A stretch of 20,800 bases of DNA from Atopobium sp. (GTDB taxonomy: Bacteria > Actinomycetota > Coriobacteriia > Coriobacteriales > Atopobiaceae): positions 1-20,800 of the forward strand of contig JABZHC010000014.1 of the NCBI GenBank assembly GCA_015259035.1, given 5' to 3'. The notes under the pieces were generated by a model, which saw nothing but the letters and a program-made list of their open reading frames with translations, did not search any database and was not told the DNA's origin. The translations under genes were made by a program, and so were the position numbers. This document shows, piece by piece, positions 14,667 through 20,800 of the stretch (positions within the stretch are counted from its first letter, which is position 1; each line of letters starts with the position of its first letter).

Positions 14667-16859
14667 ATGTCTGAGTCCAAGGTAAGCATCGCTCCCGCAT
14701 CAGAGCGAGTGGCTCATACCTGCTCGCTTGTTGATAGCGTGACCAGGTTAAGGTATGTCAATGCAAATCGTGCCGAGGCGCTTGAGCGTCTCGGCATTCT
14801 GCGTGTACGAGACCTTTTGCTCAATGTTCCTCACCGCTACCTCGATTTTTCTCACCGCGTGCAGATTGCTTTTGCGCAGATAGGTGAGGACGCTACCATT
14901 ACGGGCCGCGTTGCTTCGGTTAAGACTAAGCGTCCACGTCCTAAAATGGTCATTGTTGAGATTGAGGTTGTAGATGATACGGGCGTGCTCACAGCTTCGT
15001 TTTTTAGGCAGCCTTGGATAGCTGAGCAAATCCACGTTGACGATGAAGTGGCGCTAAGCGGTAAGGTTCTTTTTGCCTACGGTTACCGCCAGATGAAGTC
15101 ACCGTTTTACGAGGTGCTTAGTACGGCAAAGTCTGACTCAAACGATGAAGCACGCTCCAAAGAGACACCTTCAAAAGCTGCAATTCTTCCTGTTCACCCA
15201 GCTACTGAGGGCGTGAGCCCTGCATGGATGCGTCGCATTATGTCAGCGGCTTTGGCGGACACAGGAAGCGTGTGTGATTGGCTGCCTTCAGAGCTTGTCA
15301 CCAAACACCACCTCATGTCGCTCTCATCGGCGCTTCGTGAGGTTCATTTTCCCTCCAGTTTGGACGCAGCTGAACAGGCTCGTCGCCGTCTTGCTTTTGA
15401 TGAGCTTCTTAGCTTACAGCTTGCCCTTCTGGCCAGGAGAAACCTTGAGCTTGCAGGTCATAAGCCTTTTGAGCACGTTATAGATGGACCTAAAGTTAAG
15501 GCTCTGGTTGAGGCTTTGCCTTTTGCGTTAACTGACGAGCAGAACCACGCTGTTCAAGAGATTCTTTCTGACATGGCTGCACCGCGTATCATGAATCGTT
15601 TGCTTTTGGGTGACGTTGGTACTGGTAAAACAGCCGTTGCCGCCGTTGCCTTGGCTGTGGCAGCTGATTCTTCAACTCAAGCTGCCGTGATGGCTCCTAC
15701 CTCAGTTCTTGCTCAACAGTACGCTCAAAAGATTGGTCCCTTGCTTTCGCTTGCTGGAATTACCTGGGCGCTTATCACGGGTTCTACCTCAGAAGAGGAG
15801 AGGCAGCAGATTGAGCTCTGCCTAGCTGACGGCTCTTTGTCCGTTGTCTTTGGCACCACGGCACTTCTTTCCGACCGTGTGGTATTTAAGCAGCTCACCC
15901 TTGCTATCGTTGACGAGCAGCATCGTTTTGGCGTTGATCAAAGAACGGCGCTTCGCAAAAAGGGACAGGGCGTAGATCTTCTCGCCATGAGCGCAACACC
16001 TATCCCACGCACGTTGGCGCTCTCTTTATATGGAGATGTTGATACGTCTCGCATCACCAAGAGGCCAAAGGCAGGAGCAGGCGTTACCACCAAGCTGTGC
16101 GTCCCAGAAAATCTTGACCAGGCATACGCCGCCATTTCCGAAGCTGTCCAGGCTGGTCACCAGGCATATTTGGTCTGTCCGTTGATTGACCCAAGCGATT
16201 CTGAAGAAGAGCTTGAAGATGTTCCTGAGGCCGCTCGCACAAACGGTAAGCTCTACAGTGCAACTCGCGTATATGAGGAGCTCTCAAAGACCGTTTTCAA
16301 GGACTTTACCTGTGATCTTTTGACCGGCAGACTGCCTGAGACACAAAAAGATCAGGTTATGGAAAAGTTCCGCGCAAATAAGACGCAGATTTTGGTCTCC
16401 ACAACCGTCATTGAGGTTGGTGTTGATGTTCCTAATGCTACGGTCATGATTGTCTTTAATGCTGACCGTTTTGGTTTGGCCACGCTGCACCAGCTCAGAG
16501 GCCGTGTTGGTCGAGGAGACTTCCCAGGAACTGTCTATCTTGCCAGTAACGCCAAGCGAGGCTCTACCGCAAGAAAGCGCTTGGCCGCCCTTGAGCAAAC
16601 CTCTGATGGCGCGCGCCTGGCAGAGCTTGACCTGGAACTTAGACACGAGGGAGAAACTTTGGGGTACCGTCAGTCCGGCGGCACTACGCTCAAGATTTCT
16701 GACCTCTATGCAGACGCAGATCTGATTGAAGCGGCCCACAGGGACGCTCTGGCAATTACGGCACAGGATCCAAAACTTACGAGCGATGCCTATGCTACCT
16801 TGGGAATTGAGGCAAAAGACCGCTTTGGCATCTACTTTGAAGAGCTTGGCTATAAGTAA
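14667..16859 (+). CDS. recG: ATP-dependent DNA helicase RecG
   Basis: Branched-DNA translocase that regresses stalled forks and processes Holliday junctions and R-loops. Length 730 residues, slightly longer than usual. Seen: N-terminal helical part with RLGILRVRDLLLNVPHRYLD, an OB-fold wedge domain (about residues 60-170), Walker A GDVGTGKT (Lys321), DEQH box at 416-419 (VDEQHRFGV), SATPIPRTLA motif III, TVIEVGVDVPNATVM motif V, and HQLRGRVGRG motif VI. The ATG lies only 3 nt after the fakA stop; its ribosome signal (GAGTAGGA) is weak and very close, so translation is probably coupled to fakA. The order yloU-yloV-recG, with rsmD and coaD after it, is the actinobacterial arrangement. With addAB and priA upstream, the locus holds three steps of fork repair. 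Confidence 0.97.
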   Translation: MSESKVSIAPASERVAHTCSLVDSVTRLRYVNANRAEALERLGILRVRDLLLNVPHRYLDFSHRVQIAFAQIGEDATITGRVASVKTKRPRPKMVIVEIEVVDDTGVLTASFFRQPWIAEQIHVDDEVALSGKVLFAYGYRQMKSPFYEVLSTAKSDSNDEARSKETPSKAAILPVHPATEGVSPAWMRRIMSAALADTGSVCDWLPSELVTKHHLMSLSSALREVHFPSSLDAAEQARRRLAFDELLSLQLALLARRNLELAGHKPFEHVIDGPKVKALVEALPFALTDEQNHAVQEILSDMAAPRIMNRLLLGDVGTGKTAVAAVALAVAADSSTQAAVMAPTSVLAQQYAQKIGPLLSLAGITWALITGSTSEEERQQIELCLADGSLSVVFGTTALLSDRVVFKQLTLAIVDEQHRFGVDQRTALRKKGQGVDLLAMSATPIPRTLALSLYGDVDTSRITKRPKAGAGVTTKLCVPENLDQAYAAISEAVQAGHQAYLVCPLIDPSDSEEELEDVPEAARTNGKLYSATRVYEELSKTVFKDFTCDLLTGRLPETQKDQVMEKFRANKTQILVSTTVIEVGVDVPNATVMIVFNADRFGLATLHQLRGRVGRGDFPGTVYLASNAKRGSTARKRLAALEQTSDGARLAELDLELRHEGETLGYRQSGGTTLKISDLYADADLIEAAHRDALAITAQDPKLTSDAYATLGIEAKDRFGIYFEELGYK

Positions 16860-16909
16860 TAACCTGCAGATAAACTACAGTACAAGATAGGTTTGGTGGC
16901 GAGAAACCC

Positions 16910-17488
16910 ATGAGGATTGTTGGCGGAAAATGGAAAGGTCGTGCAATTGAGGCCCCTGATGGCAAGGGGACTACGCGACCAACCACTGATCGTACGCGCG
17001 AGGCTATTGCAAGCTCCATCTTGGCTTCTCGCGGTCTTGACCTCAGCGAGTCTAGAGTGCTTGACGCTTTTGCAGGCTCGGGTGCCATGGGCTTTGAGCT
17101 GCTTTCTAGAGGAGCGTTGTACGCTACTTTTGTTGATAAAGACAGAAAGACGTGTGAGCGCATTAAGCGTACGGCTAAGTCACTTGGTGTAGCCACCTCT
17201 GAGATGAGTGTTATCTGTGGTGATACTGCGCGTCTTGCTGAGTCATCTCAGCTATTTGGAGCTCCTTTTGACGTGGTATTTTTGGACCCGCCTTATGCCG
17301 TTGAAGCTGAAGTAGCATCCAAGCTGCTCAGAGATTTAATCCAGCAGGGAAGTCTGACAGAAGATGCTGTGGTAGTGTACGAACATAGCCACAAATCAGA
17401 TTCAGTTTCTCTTGACAACTTTGAGCTTTCTAAGAGTAAGCGTTATGGTATTGCTCAAGTTGATTTACTTGTTCGTTGTGAGGGATAG
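16910..17488 (+). CDS. rsmD: 16S rRNA (guanine-966-N2)-methyltransferase RsmD
   Basis: SAM-dependent methyltransferase for G966 of 16S rRNA, acting on 30S or its precursors. Length 192 residues, normal. Seen: family N-terminus MRIVGGKWKGR followed by the RPTTDRTREA substrate segment (23-32), motif I VLDAFAGSGAMG (50-61), and motif IV DPPY (126-129) in FDVVFLDPPY. The ATG is 50 nt after recG. The ribosome site is poor (GGTGGCGAG about 7 nt upstream), so expression may rely on transcription and weak coupling from recG. Its stop overlaps the ribosome site for coaD, the usual rsmD-coaD pairing of Gram-positive and actinobacterial genomes. Confidence 0.95.
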   Translation: MRIVGGKWKGRAIEAPDGKGTTRPTTDRTREAIASSILASRGLDLSESRVLDAFAGSGAMGFELLSRGALYATFVDKDRKTCERIKRTAKSLGVATSEMSVICGDTARLAESSQLFGAPFDVVFLDPPYAVEAEVASKLLRDLIQQGSLTEDAVVVYEHSHKSDSVSLDNFELSKSKRYGIAQVDLLVRCEG

Positions 17489-17491
17489 GAG
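17487..17491 (+). promoter_or_regulatory. Ribosome binding site that fixes a TTG start for coaD
   Basis: AGGAG lies 5 nt before the TTG at 17497 and overlaps the rsmD stop. There is no ATG or GTG between this site and the conserved VVPGTFDP motif, so the rare TTG start is the only sensible one. Confidence 0.8.
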
Positions 17492-17496
17492 ATACG

Positions 17497-18006
17497 TTGA
17501 ACAGCATCACTCACGTAGTTGTACCAGGTACTTTTGATCCCGTCACAAACGGACACCTTGATGTAATCAGACGAGCTTCTCGCCTTTTTGAAAATGTCAC
17601 GGTAGCCGTTGCAGCGTCCAAGCGCAAGCACGGCACAGGAACTACCTTTTCTCTTGAAGAGCGCGTACAGATGCTTAAAGATGCTCTTGTAGATGAAGGT
17701 CTTGTGGACGTTTCTGTAGAGCCTATGGAAGGTCTTCTCGTTGATTTCTGCAACGCTCGCGGTGCAGGTGGTGTGGTCAAAGGCCTGAGGGCTATGACAG
17801 ACTTTGAGTATGAGCTTCAGCAGGCAGATCTTAACTCCCATATGGCTCCTGAGCTGGAGAGTATCTTTGTTATGTCCAGTCCAGAGTACGGCTACATTTC
17901 TTCTTCAATTGTCAGAGAAATCTCAGCCATGGGCGCAGACGTATCATTTTTGGTACCAAAGAACGTCATTAAAAAGCTTGAAGCTCTGCATAATTGCGGT
18001 AATTAA
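17497..18006 (+). CDS. coaD: Pantetheine-phosphate adenylyltransferase
   Basis: Fourth step of coenzyme A synthesis: 4'-phosphopantetheine plus ATP gives dephospho-CoA. Length 169 residues; cytoplasmic, usually a hexamer. Seen: nucleotidyltransferase signature PGTFDPVTNGH (10-20) with the catalytic His20; GLRAMTDFEYE (97-107), the pantetheine/ATP-binding segment; and ISSSIVR (134-140), the second nucleotide-binding motif. Start is TTG, set by the AGGAG overlapping the rsmD stop. The C-terminus is typical in length. A 127-nt gap with a structured segment separates it from the next gene, so the operon may end or be re-initiated here. CoA links it functionally to the acyl-lipid gene plsX in this window, but no direct coupling is implied. 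Confidence 0.97.
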   Translation: MNSITHVVVPGTFDPVTNGHLDVIRRASRLFENVTVAVAASKRKHGTGTTFSLEERVQMLKDALVDEGLVDVSVEPMEGLLVDFCNARGAGGVVKGLRAMTDFEYELQQADLNSHMAPELESIFVMSSPEYGYISSSIVREISAMGADVSFLVPKNVIKKLEALHNCGN

Positions 18007-18055
18007 GTATATTTGCCCTGCATTTTTATTATATTCTGCTAACATTCTTAAAAAG

Positions 18056-18102
18056 GTGTTTTATGCGTCGTGCTCATAGGGGGCTATAAGTGCATATAAC
18101 AC
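18056..18102. repeat. Long imperfect inverted repeat upstream of the SepIVA-like gene
   Basis: GTGTTTTATGC (18056-18066) pairs with GCATATAACAC (18092-18102) at 10 of 11 positions. A smaller ATAG-GGGG-CTAT hairpin (18076-18087) lies inside the loop. A -10-like TATAAG (18085-18090) sits within it, without a good -35. It could be an operator or a leader structure for the gene starting at 18134. Confidence 0.4.
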
Positions 18103-18133
18103 AGCTTATGTATTGGACTGAAAGGAGCCCTGG

Positions 18134-18631
18134 ATGCAGCCAGGCGAGGAAATTGAGAGCCTTGTATCTGAGATTGAGCAGATGGTAACTGAGGCTAAGT
18201 CACCTTTTATGGATGGCGGTAACAAGAAGATTATTGATGCCCAGGACTTCTACGAGCTGCTTGACGAGATTCGTCGTGTTTTCCCAGAAGAGTTTGCAAC
18301 CGCTCGTCGCATCATCAAGGAAGAGGATGAGACCCTTGAGCGCGCACGTGCTCAGGCAGAGTCCATCATTGCTGACGCACAGCAGCAGGCTATGATTCTT
18401 GCTGGTGACCAGGAGGTTGTTCGCCTTGCTCAGCAGCAGGCAGACGCCATTCGTGATCAGGCAGAGCAGTACGAGCGTGATACTCGCTACAACGCTGAGG
18501 AGTACGCAGATACCGTTCTTGCTCACCTTGAGGAGAACCTTAAGAGCCTGACAAATTCTGTCTCTCGTGTTCGTCAGACACTTGATGAAAACTCTGGTCC
18601 TCGTAACACCAGCAATAACGTTGCCTGGTAA
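18134..18631 (+). CDS. SepIVA/DivIVA-like coiled-coil protein
   Basis: A 165-residue, highly charged, mostly helical protein. Its place between coaD and the DUF177-rpmF pair is that of the actinobacterial SepIVA (DivIVA-domain) gene, which acts in septation and cell-wall growth in mycobacteria. Seen: an N-terminal region with KKIIDAQDFYELLDEIRRVF (31-50), typical of the family, then a long coiled coil (about 58-150) rich in Ala, Glu, Gln and Arg, with heptad-like repeats such as AQAESIIADAQQQA. No membrane segment, signal peptide or enzyme motif is seen. AAAGGAG (18121-18127) lies 6 nt before ATG. The gap to the next gene is only 5 nt. Low-complexity coiled coils make family assignment less sure; an ATP synthase subunit-b-like label is possible but the context argues against it. 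Confidence 0.75.
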   Translation: MQPGEEIESLVSEIEQMVTEAKSPFMDGGNKKIIDAQDFYELLDEIRRVFPEEFATARRIIKEEDETLERARAQAESIIADAQQQAMILAGDQEVVRLAQQQADAIRDQAEQYERDTRYNAEEYADTVLAHLEENLKSLTNSVSRVRQTLDENSGPRNTSNNVAW

Positions 18632-18636
18632 TTCCA

Positions 18637-19206
18637 ATGCAACCAGTTCTTTATGCACTAGATGATCGTCTTGCAAATGCAGGCGATACTGTTTCTTATG
18701 CGGGTCATCTTAATGAAGACTCGTATGAGCTAGGGGAGCATGAATTTTCTCTTCCTATGGGAATTGATTTTGATCTAGTGCTTACCAACGCGGGTGAAGG
18801 CATTTTGGTTACCGGAATGCTTCGTGCTGACGCAGTTGGTACGTGTGACCGTTGTCTTGAGGACGCACATCTCTCTTTAAACGCAGAGGTAGATGAGTAT
18901 TATCTCTTTGAAGAGCCTGTAATTTCTGCAGATGATGAAGATGAGGCAGATTACGTTTTAGTAAATGCCGATAAAACCATCGATCTTGCAGAGGCTCTTT
19001 TGCCTTCGCTCGTTATGGAGACGCCTTATGTTGTACTGTGCAAGTCCGACTGCAAGGGACTTTGCCCAGAATGCGGTTGCAATCTGAACGAAGAAGATTG
19101 CGGTCATGCAGCTCAGATTGAGCAGAAGCAAGAAGAAGAAAAACTTGCTTCAAACCCGTTTGCGGCTCTTAAAAATCTTGTGATTGAGTCGGATTCGGAA
19201 GAGTAA
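18637..19206 (+). CDS. DUF177/YceD family protein
   Basis: A 189-residue protein of the DUF177 (YceD/YlbN) family, almost always encoded just before rpmF and linked by genetic work in E. coli and plants to 23S rRNA accumulation. Seen: CDRC (70-73) in the middle domain, an acidic stretch (93-105), and the C-terminal signature VLCKSDCKGLCPECGCNLN (134-152) with six cysteines (135, 139, 143, 146, 148, 155), likely a metal site. The tail is rich in Glu, Gln and Lys. The ATG is 5 nt after the previous stop and has no clear ribosome site, so translation is probably coupled. rpmF follows after 147 nt that hold its own promoter-like and hairpin elements. Confidence 0.92.
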   Translation: MQPVLYALDDRLANAGDTVSYAGHLNEDSYELGEHEFSLPMGIDFDLVLTNAGEGILVTGMLRADAVGTCDRCLEDAHLSLNAEVDEYYLFEEPVISADDEDEADYVLVNADKTIDLAEALLPSLVMETPYVVLCKSDCKGLCPECGCNLNEEDCGHAAQIEQKQEEEKLASNPFAALKNLVIESDSEE

Positions 19207-19212
19207 AATAAA

Positions 19213-19239
19213 ATTTCTTCTCCTAAATGGTGAAGAAAT
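19213..19239 (+). terminator. Weak hairpin after the DUF177 gene
   Basis: ATTTCTTC (19213-19220) pairs with GAAGAAAT (19232-19239) around an 11-nt loop, just after the stop codon. The stem is AT-rich and no T-tract follows, so at most it attenuates transcription or marks a processed 3' end. Confidence 0.3.
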
Positions 19240-19248
19240 GCTGTATCT

Positions 19249-19279
19249 ACGTACAAAATGTGTCAGTACGTGGTATAGT
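19249..19279 (+). promoter_or_regulatory. Candidate rpmF promoter with an inverted repeat over the -35 region
   Basis: A -10-like TATAGT (19274-19279) is preceded by a poor -35 (GTACAA, 17-nt spacing). An inverted repeat ACGTAC (19249-19254) / GTACGT (19266-19271), separated by 11 nt, covers the expected -35 region. The weak -35 plus palindrome suggests a regulated promoter, but this is inferred. Confidence 0.4.
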
Positions 19280-19304
19280 ATCCAACGCATTATGTGAATG
19301 GGTC

Positions 19305-19329
19305 GCGCCCTCATGTGTTTTAGGGGCGC
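19305..19329 (+). promoter_or_regulatory. GC-rich hairpin in the rpmF leader
   Basis: GCGCCC (19305-19310) and GGGCGC (19324-19329) form a 6-bp all-GC stem with a 13-nt loop, 13 nt upstream of the AGAGG ribosome site of rpmF. It could be a target for translational autoregulation by a ribosomal protein; no known L32 leader motif can be matched by eye. Confidence 0.35.
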
Positions 19330-19353
19330 TAGCAAGAGCAAAAGAGGTTTAAG

Positions 19354-19533
19354 ATGGCAGTACCTAAACAAAAGAAGGGCCGCGGCGCAACCCACACCCG
19401 TCGTTCGGCAAACAGCAAGCTTAACGCAGCAGCTCGCTCTGTATGCCCACAGTGCGGCGCTCCAAAGCTTCCTCACCACGTATGCCCTAATTGTGGCTTC
19501 TACAAGGACCGTGAGGTTGTTGTTACTGAGTAA
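19354..19533 (+). CDS. rpmF: 50S ribosomal protein L32
   Basis: Large-subunit ribosomal protein L32, only 59 residues. Seen: the family start MAVPKQKKGRGATHTRRSAN, then a zinc ribbon with Cys31, Cys34 (CPQC), Cys44 and Cys47 (CPNCG), and a short tail FYKDREVVVTE. AGAGG (19343-19347) lies 6 nt before ATG. The cysteine-bearing form implies zinc dependence; no cysteine-free duplicate is in this window. The gene sits between DUF177 and plsX, as in many bacteria (yceD-rpmF-plsX), but here a strong terminator separates it from plsX and a leader region with its own promoter-like elements precedes it, so it may be expressed at its own high level. Confidence 0.97.
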   Translation: MAVPKQKKGRGATHTRRSANSKLNAAARSVCPQCGAPKLPHHVCPNCGFYKDREVVVTE

Positions 19534-19553
19534 CACTCATACATCGTATGGCC

Positions 19554-19590
19554 AAGAAGGCCGGTTCTTTAGGGGCCGGCCTTCTTTTTT
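19554..19590 (+). terminator. Strong intrinsic terminator after rpmF
   Basis: AAGAAGGCCGG (19554-19564) pairs perfectly with CCGGCCTTCTT (19576-19586) around an 11-nt loop. Six T residues (19585-19590) follow the last C of the stem, the first two of them being its closing bases. It lies 20 nt before the plsX start, so plsX probably depends on readthrough or on a promoter hidden in this short gap. Confidence 0.95.
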
Positions 19591-19609
19591 ATAGCACTAA
19601 GGAGTTAAC

Positions 19610-20593
19610 ATGCCCGTTATTTGTGTAGACGTTATGGGATCTGACCAAAGTCCTGAGGTTGTTCTTGAGGGAGTTCGTATGGCTCTTGAGAAGGACCAAG
19701 AGCTAGAGGTTCTTCTCGCCGGAGCTGATGAGTTTGTTACTCCTTTTGCAAACAAGCACAATCGTGCAAAGGCTTTGGTAACTACTGAAGTTATTGCGAT
19801 GAGCGAGCATCCTGCTAATGCGGTTAGACAGAAAAAAGACGCCAGCATTGTAAGGGCTGCTCAGGCAGTTAAGGCAGGAGAGGCCGATGGTCTTTTCTCA
19901 GCAGGCTCCACAGGAGCAGTGCTCACCGCTGCCACCTTTGGAATTGGTCGCATTAAAGGTGTAAAGCGCCCAGCGCTCACCTTGATTCTTCCTGGACTTG
20001 GCGGTCACAAAACAGTCTTTTTGGACACTGGCGCCAACGCTGATGTACGTCCAGAAGTTTTGGTGCAATTTGCACAAATGGGCAAGGCCTTTGCCAATGC
20101 TTCGCTTGGAATTGAAAATCCAACCATAGGTCTTCTCTGCAATGGATCTGAAGAGACCAAGGGTTCCGAGCTTGCTCTCTCATATCATGCAGCTCTTGCA
20201 GAGGCGGCTATTAATTTTGGCGGAAACGCTGAAGGAACTGATATTTTAGGAAGCCGTTTTGATGTCATTGTGACAGACGGCTTTACCGGAAATGTAGCTC
20301 TGAAATCTATTGAGAGCACGGGCAAATTTATTATGTCTAGTCTCAAGGATGCAATTAATTCTTCCAAGAAGGCTGCGTTTGGCGCTCTCCTTTTGAAAGA
20401 CGCTCTTAAGGCAACGGCAGCAGAACTTTCAGGAGATTCTGTTGGTGGTGCCTTCTTGCTGGGTGTCTCGGCTCCTGTTCTTAAAGGACATGGTGCTACC
20501 AGCTCTTCTGCAGTGTGCGCAGGAACACTCTCTGCAGCCAATGCAGTACGTGCCAACCTCATCGAGAAAATTTCCTCGTCAATTCAGCTGTAG
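19610..20593 (+). CDS. plsX: Phosphate acyltransferase PlsX
   Basis: Peripheral membrane enzyme that interconverts acyl-ACP and acyl-phosphate, the donor PlsY uses for phosphatidic acid synthesis. Length 327 residues, normal. Seen: the family start with CVDVMGSDQSPEVVLEG (the usual DAMGGD is here DVMGSD), FSAGSTGAVLTAA, VFLDTGANADVRPE, VTDGFTGNVALKSIE near residue 222, and the C-terminal LKGHGATSS. TAAGGAG (19598-19604) lies 5 nt before the ATG. It acts on the same acyl-phosphate that FakA makes, so together they allow use of host or environmental fatty acids. No fapR, fabH, fabD or acpP is next to it. Downstream the plsX transcript meets an IS3-family end whose hairpin may serve as its terminator. 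Confidence 0.96.
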   Translation: MPVICVDVMGSDQSPEVVLEGVRMALEKDQELEVLLAGADEFVTPFANKHNRAKALVTTEVIAMSEHPANAVRQKKDASIVRAAQAVKAGEADGLFSAGSTGAVLTAATFGIGRIKGVKRPALTLILPGLGGHKTVFLDTGANADVRPEVLVQFAQMGKAFANASLGIENPTIGLLCNGSEETKGSELALSYHAALAEAAINFGGNAEGTDILGSRFDVIVTDGFTGNVALKSIESTGKFIMSSLKDAINSSKKAAFGALLLKDALKATAAELSGDSVGGAFLLGVSAPVLKGHGATSSSAVCAGTLSAANAVRANLIEKISSSIQL

Positions 20594-20638
20594 TAAAAGC
20601 GTCTGTACATAAAATTTTTATAAGTTATGGTGGAGCCC

Positions 20639-20650
20639 ATGGACAATTTG
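20639..20650 (+). pseudogene. Start of a gene cut by the IS element (possibly rnc)
   Basis: After plsX, GGTGGAG followed by ATG-GAC-AAT-TTG looks like a normal gene start (also in frame with an ATG at 20627), but TGA (20654-20656) stops it inside the IS end. Related actinobacterial loci have rnc (RNase III) after rpmF, and Bacillus has it some genes after plsX, so a disrupted rnc is the best guess. Only four or five codons are visible, so identity is inferred from position alone. Confidence 0.35.
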
Positions 20651-20676
20651 ATGTGACCCCCAAAAGTTAGACTTTT

Positions 20677-20713
20677 ATAGCGTAGCAGTTTATATGGCTG
20701 CTACGCTATTTTT
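20677..20713 (+). terminator. Hairpin-plus-T-tract inside the IS end, + strand
   Basis: A 12-bp perfect stem, ATAGCGTAGCAG (20677-20688) with CTGCTACGCTAT (20698-20709), has a 9-nt loop and is followed by a run of T (20709-20713). It faces transcription entering the IS from plsX. It would protect the transposase gene from antisense readthrough and end the plsX message. Confidence 0.75.
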
Positions 20714-20800
20714 ATGCAGCCAAGAGTCTAAGCCTGTATTGCACTGGACTTAACCATCCTAGTTTTTCTTTAATTCTTTGTTCGTTGTAATACTTTATGT
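20712..20800 (-). CDS. IS3-family transposase OrfB, C-terminal end (partial)
   Basis: The last 28 codons of the catalytic subunit of an IS3-family transposase (DDE integrase fold), read on the minus strand to a TAA at 20712-20714. The tail YNEQRIKEKLGWLSPVQYR followed by LRLLAA is the hallmark C-terminus of IS150-group OrfB. The catalytic residues and OrfA lie beyond the right edge, so whether the element is intact cannot be seen. The stop is followed on the minus strand by the long hairpin and the terminal repeat, the normal layout at the right end of such elements. Confidence 0.88.
   Translation of the reverse strand, partial: IKYYNEQRIKEKLGWLSPVQYRLRLLAA

Larger units (their letters stand above)
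20649..20800 (-). mobile_element. IS3-family (IS150-like) insertion sequence, 3' end; runs out of the window
   Basis: The terminal sequence TGTGACCCCCAAAAGTTAGA (from 20652) is the type of inverted-repeat end found in IS150-like IS3 elements, and the transposase reading frame on the minus strand ends about 60 nt inside it. The exact outer edge is 20649-20652; the target duplication and the other end lie outside the window. It sits right after the start of the gene following plsX. Confidence 0.85.

Noticed and set aside
20609..20624. AT-only palindrome after plsX as a terminator
   Set aside because: ATAAAATTTTTAT has no GC pairs and would not form a stable RNA hairpin. The IS hairpin further on is a better candidate.
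1..20800. CRISPR array, tRNA or rRNA genes, prophage or defence cassette
   Set aside because: No regularly spaced repeats, no tRNA-like clover-leaf segments and no phage or defence protein families were recognised. Almost all bases are accounted for by housekeeping genes.

Overview
The window is a dense run of bacterial housekeeping genes, nearly all on the + strand, with moderate-to-low GC (about 45% over most of it) and clear Shine-Dalgarno sites. Gene content and order point to an actinobacterium of class Coriobacteriia, most likely the low-GC Atopobium/Lancefieldella/Olsenella group. The rpmB - DAK kinase - recG - rsmD - coaD - SepIVA-like - DUF177 - rpmF series is actinobacterial. The priA-def-fmt-rsmB run and the thiN/rpmB/yloU/yloV arrangement, with rpmB reversed, match the homologous Bacillus locus. 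The genus is inferred and no rRNA is present to test it.

Layout. 1-10240: one tight operon-like run of addB (5' end outside the window), addA, priA, def, fmt and rsmB, with gaps of 1-12 nt or a stop/start overlap. It joins double-strand-break processing and replication restart to translation initiation and rRNA methylation. 10241-10601: a terminator and a small minus-strand FmdB-type zinc-ribbon gene. 10602-11966: a HAD phosphatase fused to thiamine pyrophosphokinase. 11967-12613: a large hairpin, a bidirectional terminator, minus-strand rpmB, and a regulatory region with a strong rpmB promoter whose spacer is a near-perfect NrdR-box-like palindrome. 12614-18006: yloU/asp23, yloV/fakA, recG, rsmD, coaD. 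18007-20593: a SepIVA/DivIVA-like coiled-coil gene, DUF177, rpmF with its own promoter and terminator, and plsX. 20594-20800: the first codons of a further gene, probably rnc, cut by the end of an IS3-family element whose transposase C-terminus runs out of the window on the minus strand.

Functional links. AddAB, PriA and RecG together cover end resection, replication restart and fork remodelling. FakA makes acyl-phosphate from exogenous fatty acids and PlsX interconverts acyl-phosphate and acyl-ACP, so two ends of one lipid route lie in this locus. Def and Fmt are the matched removal and addition steps for N-formylmethionine. RsmB, RsmD, L28, L32 and DUF177 all concern the ribosome.

I found no phage, CRISPR, toxin-antitoxin or defence cassette, and no convincing wholly new system. 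The points most worth checking are the IS3 insertion at the start of the putative rnc, the HAD-TPK fusion with a GC-rich junction, and the palindromic operator in the rpmB promoter.
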